Positions 57,392-64,000 of a DNA stretch of 64,000 bases are shown here, piece by piece (within the stretch, counting starts at the first letter, position 1; every line of letters starts with the position of its first letter). Source of the stretch: Candidatus Chromulinivorax destructor. Its GTDB lineage: Bacteria > Babelota > Babeliae > Babelales > Chromulinivoraceae. The DNA is taken from the NCBI RefSeq assembly GCF_003366055.1, contig NZ_CP025544.1:665278-729277 (forward strand). The letters run 5' to 3'. Made by a program: the position numbers and the translations under genes. The notes under the pieces were generated by a model. It did not search any database. It was given only the letters and a program-made list of their open reading frames with translations, and was not told the origin of the DNA.

Positions 57392-57482
57392 ACAGTTCCT
57401 TTATAAGGTAATAAAATTTTTAAATATTTTTACTTTATAGATACTGTAATTTTTTTGATTTCTTAAAGTCAATACAAACAAA

Positions 57483-57515
57483 AAGAGGATTTTGCTTGTA
57501 CCACAAAATCCTCTT
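57483..57515 (-). terminator. Intrinsic terminator after the M23 peptidase gene
   Basis: AAGAGGATTTTG and CAAAATCCTCTT form a 12-base stem just after the minus-strand stop, with T-rich sequence on the leaving side. Confidence 0.75.
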
Positions 57516-57534
57516 AATTATTTTTTTAAAAAAA

Positions 57535-58749
57535 TTAGCTTATAAAGTCACGTTTTGTCCATTGCATTGGATCGATAGCAACGTTGCCAACTCGAATTTC
57601 CCAATGTAAATGATAACCGTTTGCATACCCAGTTTTTCCCATCGTTCCGACTGGATTACCTTTTTTCAGCTTTTGGCCAACTTCGATATTTGCATACGTT
57701 TCAAGATGGAAGTACATGCTTAAAATTCCGTAGCCATGATCGATGATGATGGTGTTACCACTGTGAGCATAGCGTTCTTTTAAGACAACGATTCCTGCTT
57801 GTGATGCCCATACAACACTGCGAGGAGCTGCTGCAACCATATCAATTGCTTTATGTACGTAACAGCCACGTTCTTGGGCAACTCGTTGAATACCAAACTC
57901 TGTTGTAATGTTTGTCATTGCAAGAGGGATTTCAAAAACTCCATGCCATAATTTTTCTTGTACAGAATTTTGTGAGAGTTCTTCCATTTTTAATTCAAAA
58001 TCTTTTTCTCCAAGAGAAGTAAATTCACCTTCTTTTGCAAGAGCACCTGACGGAACATGTAATGTTTTTTTCTTAAAAGGGAATGCTGTTACGCTAAAAT
58101 TTGAATGAAGGTCAAAGTTGTTTCCAACATGGTCCTGAATTGCAACTGAAAAAGCATATTCTGATGGATGCTGATCACAATCAAGTGGAATAAATGTTTC
58201 ATATACTAGTGACCCAAGTGCTTCTGGATACGCTATAAAATTTTTTGATAGCGCTGTTACCATCGCTTGCTTGATTGGCTTGTTAACTTTGAATTGAACA
58301 TGAAAGCATCGACCTTGTAACACTTTATTTTCTGATTCTGGTTTTATAAAACCTGCTTGTAATTCAGCATTATCAACATAAAAAATATGCTCTGATTGAA
58401 CAGTATTATGATTATTTGTACCGCTAACGGTTGTAAACACAAGAGTATGTTTTCCATTATCAAGAGTGTCAACTGGTATAACTACGCTATTTTCAAATGA
58501 TGAGCGGTTAACCATAATATTTTGTTTATACGGTTTGCCATCAATAATAATTGAATAGTTTGAAATTTTATACGGATGAGTACCTGCTATAGTAGCAGTA
58601 AGATTTTTTGCAAAAAATGAACCATCATGAATTCCATGAATGGTAACAATTGGATCTGTTGTGTTGTAGTAGTAAAGATAAAAATTATTTCCGATATACC
58701 ATGTTAAAAAGGATATGAAAATAACTCCTAAATATTTTGAATATTTCAT
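57535..58749 (-). CDS. M23-family peptidoglycan endopeptidase
   Basis: The 404-aa protein from the ATG at 58749 (TTGGAG nine bases upstream) has a membrane signal at its N-terminus (YLGVIFISFLTWYIGNNFYLY). A beta-rich central region of about 250 residues follows, then a C-terminal M23 domain. The zinc ligands are in HKAIDMVAA (HxxxD, near 299) and YHLHWEIRV (HxH, near 383), and the typical GNTIIIDHGYGILSMYFHL lies between. Such enzymes cut cross-links in peptidoglycan. Its presence with the Ddl fusion suggests that a wall is made and remodelled. The domain should be periplasmic. Confidence 0.92.
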   Translation of the reverse strand: MKYSKYLGVIFISFLTWYIGNNFYLYYYNTTDPIVTIHGIHDGSFFAKNLTATIAGTHPYKISNYSIIIDGKPYKQNIMVNRSSFENSVVIPVDTLDNGKHTLVFTTVSGTNNHNTVQSEHIFYVDNAELQAGFIKPESENKVLQGRCFHVQFKVNKPIKQAMVTALSKNFIAYPEALGSLVYETFIPLDCDQHPSEYAFSVAIQDHVGNNFDLHSNFSVTAFPFKKKTLHVPSGALAKEGEFTSLGEKDFELKMEELSQNSVQEKLWHGVFEIPLAMTNITTEFGIQRVAQERGCYVHKAIDMVAAAPRSVVWASQAGIVVLKERYAHSGNTIIIDHGYGILSMYFHLETYANIEVGQKLKKGNPVGTMGKTGYANGYHLHWEIRVGNVAIDPMQWTKRDFIS

Positions 58750-58911
58750 TATGCACAGCTCCAAGAAACAAAAAAATATAAATAATTTAAAAAAGAATGT
58801 GTATTAAAGATACCTTAAAAATAATAATAAATAAAATTGTTGCTTTCAATTCCACATAATTTTTATATATAGATATAAATCATTTTTAATTAATTTCGAT
58901 TGTAGGTCTTT

Positions 58912-60699
58912 ATGAATGAAATCAAAGCAAAATTTAAAATTTTATTGATAATTTTATTACATTTCGTGATGACTGAAAAAATTATGCATGCTGATGTTAC
59001 TACTCCGATATCTCAGCCGTTAACAGCAGATAGCTCAGCAAGTTTTCAGGGTTTACTTAATAATATTTCAAGCTACCCAGCTTTAACCATTAACGATAAG
59101 AATCAAGTTATTCAAATTCCTGTTAATAGAATTTCTCGTTATGTGCTTCCTGTTGATGTTATGACCATGGCGCAACTATCAAATCTTTCTGTTTTGCGGC
59201 CAACAGACAATAATGCATATAAAAATTACCCAAGTGGTTCAGCTCTTTTTCCTAAAAATAGTAATGTAGCACAGCAATTTGATGGGGTCGTAAGCTCTAT
59301 AAAATCAAATCAAGAATTAATTAAATTTTTTAGAAAAATTCATTTTAATTGTTTAAATCAAATGTATGCATATTTGATGAAAATTTATACTAATCTGATA
59401 GCTCGTCATACAGGAAGTTCTCGTGATAAAACTGGGAATCTTGTTATTGATACAGCAGCTTTTTTAGGAGATGAAAAAACGTATGCAACAAACCAAAAAA
59501 TATTAATTATGTCACATCTTGTCAGTCTTATTGAATTGCAATTTCATGGTATGGTGCTTGCTTGCTCTCCACAAACTCCTTATATTTTTGCAACTCCTGC
59601 AGGTAAAATATATATTCAAAATGATTTTAGTATTGATTTAAGTACATTTGCATCAACTCAAACTGACGAAGTTATGCAACAAGTTCAAAAAAATTATACA
59701 GATTTTTTGAAGAAATATATTACTTTTTTTCAAACATATACCAGCTTGCTTTCTACGCAAGATACAACAACAGGTTTTACTCAATTTTATACTGCAGTAA
59801 AGGCTATGCAAAGCAGTCCATCTTTTGCAAATATGAATCCACCTATGTTTTTTTATGATGATGAGTCTGTTCGTGCAATTAAAATGATTCCTTATCTTGC
59901 ATCACAACTACCGACAAAAAGTGCATTAATTGATTGGGCTGATGATGCAGTTAATGCGGTAACAAAAAATATTATGCAAAACAATCGTCCGGTTGCTTAT
60001 TTTAAAGATGCCGCAAATAATTCAACTCAAAATAAATCACAAGCTGCCCACTTGTGCATTCTTTCTCAATCTGGAGATAATATGTTTGAAGAAGAATTAC
60101 TCAAGCAACCTGATTGGTTAAATACATCTCAAGGAGTTATCGCAATGCTGCAAGCATGCCTTGGCGATTTTTCGAAAATTATAAATTTAAATATTCTTGA
60201 TCCTTATACTCAAGCTATTCTTGAAAAAACTTTAAATGGTTCTGTGAGCAGTCAGACATCTCAAACAGTAAGTGACTTATCTGCTGCTATGGTGCCTCCT
60301 GCACCTACAGCGGCAGACAAAGCAGCGGCAGACAAAGCAGCGGCAGACAAAGCAGCGGCAGACAAAGCAGCGGCAGACAAAGCAGCGGCAGACAAAGCAG
60401 CGGCAGACAAAGCAGCGGCAGACAAAGCAGCGGCAGACAAAGCAGCGGCAGACAAAGCAGCGGCAGACAAAGCAGCGGCAGACAAAGCAGCGGCAGACAA
60501 AGCAGCGGCAGACAAAGCAGCGGCAGACAAAGCAGCGGCAGACAAAGCAGCGGCAGACAAAGCAGCGGCAGACAAAGCAGCGGCAGACAAAGTTAACCAA
60601 GACGCAGCAATAAAGTCGGCACAAGATGCGGCAGCAAAACAAGCACAAGATATGGCAGCAAAACAAGCAGCAGCAAGAGCTGCAAGTCAAAAAAAATAA
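58912..60699 (+). CDS. Exported protein with an AAADK repeat tail
   Basis: The 595-aa protein has a signal ([18 protein letters not shown], about 10-27). The helical body of about 440 residues has no known family ([42 protein letters not shown]). The last 130 residues are about 19 copies of AAADK and then an Ala/Gln/Lys-rich end. Such alanine-lysine repeats form extended helices and are seen in surface-exposed or wall-spanning proteins. It starts a three-gene block (this gene, 60708, 62389) of large exported proteins with short gaps. The tail differs from the first part in composition and codon use. Confidence 0.8.
   Translation: MNEIKAKFKILLIILLHFVMTEKIMHADVTTPISQPLTADSSASFQGLLNNISSYPALTINDKNQVIQIPVNRISRYVLPVDVMTMAQLSNLSVLRPTDNNAYKNYPSGSALFPKNSNVAQQFDGVVSSIKSNQELIKFFRKIHFNCLNQMYAYLMKIYTNLIARHTGSSRDKTGNLVIDTAAFLGDEKTYATNQKILIMSHLVSLIELQFHGMVLACSPQTPYIFATPAGKIYIQNDFSIDLSTFASTQTDEVMQQVQKNYTDFLKKYITFFQTYTSLLSTQDTTTGFTQFYTAVKAMQSSPSFANMNPPMFFYDDESVRAIKMIPYLASQLPTKSALIDWADDAVNAVTKNIMQNNRPVAYFKDAANNSTQNKSQAAHLCILSQSGDNMFEEELLKQPDWLNTSQGVIAMLQACLGDFSKIINLNILDPYTQAILEKTLNGSVSSQTSQTVSDLSAAMVPPAPTAADKAAADKAAADKAAADKAAADKAAADKAAADKAAADKAAADKAAADKAAADKAAADKAAADKAAADKAAADKAAADKAAADKAAADKAAADKVNQDAAIKSAQDAAAKQAQDMAAKQAAARAASQKK
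60310..60591 (+). repeat. 15-bp tandem repeat (about 19 copies) encoding AAADK
   Basis: A 12-base partial unit, GCGGCAGACAAA, is followed by 18 identical units of GCAGCGGCAGACAAA, 282 bases in all. Its copies are exact, indicating recent expansion, gene conversion or assembly of a repetitive region. The lack of stop codons in other frames creates three spurious overlapping open frames. Confidence 0.95.
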
Positions 60700-60707
60700 G
60701 GTATAAA

Positions 60708-62384
60708 ATGTTTAAAAAAAATATGTGGATTCTTTCTATTCTAACCATATTAATAGTTGGATCTATTTTTTATCATCAACATGCTGTTAAAAATAATAAT
60801 GCTGCCTTTGTTCAAGATGTTCAAACAATGAGCAATTACTCTATTGATGAAGTTGTTGACGCTGTGTATGGTAAAAATGGAGTTAATCTTGATTTGCAAA
60901 AAATCTTAGAAATTAAAAATCTTGTTGAGCAACTTAAGAGTCTTTCACAAGTAGAGCAGCAACAAGTTGCATGCTTGGTAATAAACATGCTTCAAGAAAA
61001 AAAAGATAAGCACATTCTTTATTGCAAGCTTGTTTCATATTTAGAATCAATTGCTGATGATATTGTATGTAAAGATACTGATACTGCTATTATGACTTAT
61101 GCTGAGCAATTATTTAATTACTTTATACTCGAGCAAGCAGAAATAGTAGATCATCAAAAAAAACTATATATTTTTTTACAAGCTCAAAAGTCATTTCATC
61201 TACCAAAGCTTATGAGTTTTTGGGCCACTCAAGATGGAGCAAAAGCTCTTGACGCGCACATAGGCTCTTCAACTGATAATGTTGTTATTCAGGATATGAT
61301 GACAGATATGGCGATTCTTATTGGAACGCAGATGGGTGCAGAATTTGCTAACGCTCAGATAGATACTCAGGCTGAAGATTTAGCAAATATATTAACGCAG
61401 CAAAGTAAAACAATTCAAGCCAACGTTCAAAGTTTTCAGTCACAAGCGCAGGCTTCTCAGGTAACAAGTTTACAAAAACAAATTACCAATTTTTCAAATA
61501 AAAGCACTGAAATTCAAAATAAAACTCAAGGCGCAATTGATCAATCAAGTCTTGAATTAAACTATTTATACCAAAATATAAGTTTAAATAAGCCTTTACA
61601 GCAATATCTATCAAGTCCAGTTGTGTTTGACCAGATATTTGCTCAAGGAGATATGTTGACACCTGAAGGATATGTGTGGAAAAATCCATTTTCTGTTGGT
61701 GATTGGCAATATGCAAAAGATGATGATAGCTTTTACCAGTGTCAAAATTCTTCAATTATGAGCAAAGATTCTACGGGAATTTTAAGTTCTACACGAGCAG
61801 AAAATAACTCTATATTTACTGAGTATTCATCAGCGCAATCAAGTTATTCTATTTCTGGTGTAATTACGATATATCAAATTGAATATCCATTTTTTGTCGG
61901 AATTATTTTTAATAAAGCTCGCTGGATTTCTGGAAATTATGAAGGGTTGCGTAAAGCAAGAATGGTTGGAGTCTATGGCAAATCAGAGACTGATATAGGT
62001 GTTTATTTTGCCGAACAATACACTATGACCGATGAACAATTAGCATCATCAAAATCTGATGAGCCAATCCAACAGCCATTGGCACAGATTTTATCAGGGA
62101 GTGTTGATAAAAAAATCCCTCTTGTTGTCGATGCTTTTAATAATTTAAAAAAAGAATCAATTATTTTAAATTTTGAAATCACAACAACTCCAGAAAAAGC
62201 TACATTTGCTTTTTGGAATGATAAAAATAGTAAAAAAGAAATTACCGTTGATAAGTTAAATTCTCAGATGTTTTTATATCATGGAATTGGTTTTATTTGT
62301 CCTGGAGCTATTGCACAGTTTAAACTGAATAGTCCAAAAAACATACTTTTTACTCCAGACGCTATTTTGAAATATAAAGGTTAA
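60708..62384 (+). CDS. Large exported protein of the repeat-protein block (second gene)
   Basis: The 558-aa protein has an N-terminal membrane segment (MWILSILTILIVGSIFYH). Near residue 47 it has the segment SIDEVVDAVYGKNGVNLDL, matched in the next gene by INEKNIEATYGKSGLNLPA, so the proteins share a domain. The middle is a helical Gln/Ala/Thr-rich stretch (about 220-290). The C-terminal 240 residues look beta-rich and aromatic (VWKNPFSVGDWQYAKDDD, GVITIYQIEYPFFVGIIF), perhaps a carbohydrate-binding or concanavalin-like fold. It starts eight bases after the first gene's stop, so it is probably co-transcribed. Function is unknown. Confidence 0.8.
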   Translation: MFKKNMWILSILTILIVGSIFYHQHAVKNNNAAFVQDVQTMSNYSIDEVVDAVYGKNGVNLDLQKILEIKNLVEQLKSLSQVEQQQVACLVINMLQEKKDKHILYCKLVSYLESIADDIVCKDTDTAIMTYAEQLFNYFILEQAEIVDHQKKLYIFLQAQKSFHLPKLMSFWATQDGAKALDAHIGSSTDNVVIQDMMTDMAILIGTQMGAEFANAQIDTQAEDLANILTQQSKTIQANVQSFQSQAQASQVTSLQKQITNFSNKSTEIQNKTQGAIDQSSLELNYLYQNISLNKPLQQYLSSPVVFDQIFAQGDMLTPEGYVWKNPFSVGDWQYAKDDDSFYQCQNSSIMSKDSTGILSSTRAENNSIFTEYSSAQSSYSISGVITIYQIEYPFFVGIIFNKARWISGNYEGLRKARMVGVYGKSETDIGVYFAEQYTMTDEQLASSKSDEPIQQPLAQILSGSVDKKIPLVVDAFNNLKKESIILNFEITTTPEKATFAFWNDKNSKKEITVDKLNSQMFLYHGIGFICPGAIAQFKLNSPKNILFTPDAILKYKG

Positions 62385-62388
62385 TTGT

Positions 62389-64000
62389 ATGAATAAAAGA
62401 ACACCATCATTACTTTTTTTGATAATCATTGCAATGGCTCATCTTCTTCAAGCCTCAGCTAGTAGTTTGGTGCCATCAACTCAAGCAACGTCTTCTACTT
62501 TGTTTCCATCATGGATACCCCAGCATTCAATAAATGAAAAAAATATTGAAGCAACCTATGGCAAATCGGGTTTAAATTTACCAGCAGATGATCTTATGCA
62601 TATTAAGCAAACATACAGTTATCTTGAAATGGCGATAAGAGGTACAAGTCCAAAAAAAGATCCAATTACGAGTGCAGAAATTCAAGATTCAGATATTTGG
62701 CAAAAATATTTAAAAGGTATGCTGGTTGATTATTATGATAATCAACATGATTTTATAGAATCTATCAGCATGGTTCATAATCAGATGTTTCCATATTTAG
62801 CAAATATCGAACTTAATTTTTATAATAATGACTTTATAAAATTACGAATATTTGCAGATTCGTTAAGGGTTGAAAAAAATTTACAAGACGTTGTGATTCA
62901 AAGATATCTTACTCAAATTAAAGATTGGAAGAATGACAATCAAAGCGTACTTGCTTCTAAAATAACAGCTTTTAAAGCTACAGATTTTTATAAATATACG
63001 CACGATGCAACTTTGTGGACTGCTCAAAATAAAACTATAAGTGCGGATGTCGCATGTTATTTTATGCTTATAACAATTCAATCTGCGGTACAAAATAAAT
63101 TAACTCAAAGCAATGCGCTTTCATTTTTAAAGCAAGCATCATCTTCAGCTATTTCTCCAAATTTTTATTATTATCAACCAGCAGATTTTATAGCGCTTGA
63201 TGAGATTTTTACCTTGCAGCAGGTTTCTATAAATGCCGCAAAAAAATCTACGATAAAAGATGCTAATCCAAAAACATTTGACCTGAAAGATTTGGTTGAT
63301 TTGCAACAAGCTAAAAGTTTAGCAAATTCTCAAAATGTAGTTATTCAAAAAGGAAAAGATCCTACAGGTATATCTGGAGGAATGAAAAAAGCGGGAAACT
63401 CAGTTGCTCACGCAGCAACTGATGCGGGTAATGCAATTGCCAATACAGGTGAAAGTGTTGTCAATGATGCTGCCAGGGTTGCAGCTGAAGCAGCGCAAGC
63501 AGCACAAGATACTGCAAATAGAGTTGCAGCTGAAGCAGCGCAAGCAGCACAAGATGCTGCAAATCAGGCTGCAGCTGAAGCGAAAAAAATATCAGATGAT
63601 GCGGCAAAAGCTGCAGCACAAAGTCAAGCAATGCAAGCAGCGCAAAATGCTGCTCGGGTTGCAGCTGAAGCATCGCAAGCAGCACAAGATACTGCAAATA
63701 GAGCTGCAGCTGAAGCTCTACAAGCATCACAAGATGCTGCAATAAAAGCAGGAAGTGGAATTGCTCAATCAGCAGTTGCAATAGGAACTGGAGTATCTCA
63801 AGTTGGAGTTGCAACAGGCCAAGGGCTTTCCCAAGCAACAACTGCAGTAGGAAATGTTGTTGTAACTGATGCTGCAAAAATAGCTGCTATGCCACAAGAT
63901 ATAGCAAATACAACCACCGATATCGTTAAAACAACAAACGAAGGTTTAGCTCAGGCAGGAAAAGCTACCGAAAAAGATATCGTTGGCAGCATGAGTGCAA
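62389..64000 (+). CDS. Large exported alanine-rich protein (third gene, 3' end outside window)
   Basis: The frame starts four bases after the previous stop and stays open to the end of the window (537 codons so far). It has a signal peptide (LLFLIIIAMAHLLQASA) and the shared YGKSGLNLPA segment. A helical body of about 300 residues follows, then an alanine-rich stretch from about residue 340 built of 15-residue repeats such as VAAEAAQAAQDTANR. This recalls LEA-like or apolipoprotein-like amphipathic helices. With the first two genes it forms a set of exported, repeat-bearing proteins that may coat the cell or act in the host. Confidence 0.8.
   Translation, partial: MNKRTPSLLFLIIIAMAHLLQASASSLVPSTQATSSTLFPSWIPQHSINEKNIEATYGKSGLNLPADDLMHIKQTYSYLEMAIRGTSPKKDPITSAEIQDSDIWQKYLKGMLVDYYDNQHDFIESISMVHNQMFPYLANIELNFYNNDFIKLRIFADSLRVEKNLQDVVIQRYLTQIKDWKNDNQSVLASKITAFKATDFYKYTHDATLWTAQNKTISADVACYFMLITIQSAVQNKLTQSNALSFLKQASSSAISPNFYYYQPADFIALDEIFTLQQVSINAAKKSTIKDANPKTFDLKDLVDLQQAKSLANSQNVVIQKGKDPTGISGGMKKAGNSVAHAATDAGNAIANTGESVVNDAARVAAEAAQAAQDTANRVAAEAAQAAQDAANQAAAEAKKISDDAAKAAAQSQAMQAAQNAARVAAEASQAAQDTANRAAAEALQASQDAAIKAGSGIAQSAVAIGTGVSQVGVATGQGLSQATTAVGNVVVTDAAKIAAMPQDIANTTTDIVKTTNEGLAQAGKATEKDIVGSMSA
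63478..63745 (+). repeat. Degenerate 45-bp repeats encoding 15-residue helical units
   Basis: Units such as VAAEAAQAAQDTANR, VAAEAAQAAQDAANQ, VAAEASQAAQDTANR and AAAEALQASQDAAIK recur, with a divergent middle (AAAEAKKISDDAAKA). At DNA level the units share long identical stretches, for example GCAGCGCAAGCAGCACAAGA. Confidence 0.85.

Noticed and set aside
60310-60591. Possible CRISPR array
   Set aside because: The repeats are contiguous with no spacers and lie inside a coding sequence.
60261-60690. Three overlapping long frames on both strands in the AAADK repeat
   Set aside because: A 15-bp repeat without stops in any frame leaves all of them open. Only the frame continuous with the 595-aa protein has a start, signal and body.

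Overview
The window is AT-rich bacterial chromosome that starts inside a 23S rRNA gene. I infer an obligately intracellular or protist-associated Gram-negative bacterium, most likely of the Candidatus Dependentiae (TM6) type. The reasons are eight ankyrin-repeat proteins and one decayed ankyrin fragment, two SET-domain proteins, and many Sec-signal proteins with no recognisable family. There is almost no biosynthetic metabolism, but information-processing genes are well represented. A Skp/OmpH-like chaperone, a D-Ala-D-Ala ligase and an M23 endopeptidase suggest an outer membrane and some peptidoglycan. The phylum assignment is an inference from gene content; no database was searched. I saw no tRNA gene, CRISPR array, transposase or prophage.

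Layout. 1-1.2 kb: end of the rRNA operon with two 5S genes in tandem. 1.5-2.7 kb: a ParA gene and a ribbon-helix-helix partner interrupted by a poly-A frameshift. 2.8-9.6 kb: clpB, an ankyrin protein, a membrane-anchored MazG-like protein and a protein made of two fused D-Ala-D-Ala ligases. 9.8-12.6 kb: two ankyrin paralogues and a small secreted protein, with duplicated promoters. 12.7-19 kb: orn, priA and secreted orphan proteins. 19-34 kb: housekeeping genes (a mutY-like glycosylase, polA, rpmA, secF, rho, a HIT hydrolase, alaS), one more ankyrin protein and a frameshifted two-domain oxidoreductase. 34-38.5 kb: a tight run of three ankyrin genes. 38.7-47 kb: pth, a Skp-like gene, an FAD oxidoreductase, a RING-like secreted protein, tmRNA (ssrA), smpB and tsaD. 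47-49 kb: two adjacent secreted SET-domain proteins. 49.9-56 kb: atpD-atpC-herA, a polar amino-acid ABC transporter and a candidate small RNA. 56-64 kb: secreted proteins, an M23 peptidase and a three-gene block of large alanine-rich, repeat-bearing exported proteins that runs off the window.

How the genes work together. The secreted ankyrin, SET, RING-like, cysteine-tailed and repeat-rich proteins look like a host-interaction repertoire exported through Sec. The ABC transporter would import host amino acids. tmRNA and SmpB form the ribosome-rescue pair. A window-wide pattern is that three genes (parB-like, the two-domain oxidoreductase and a 54-residue secreted protein) become full-length if one A is added to each of four poly-A runs. 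That points to transcriptional or translational slippage, recent decay, or homopolymer undercalling in the assembly.
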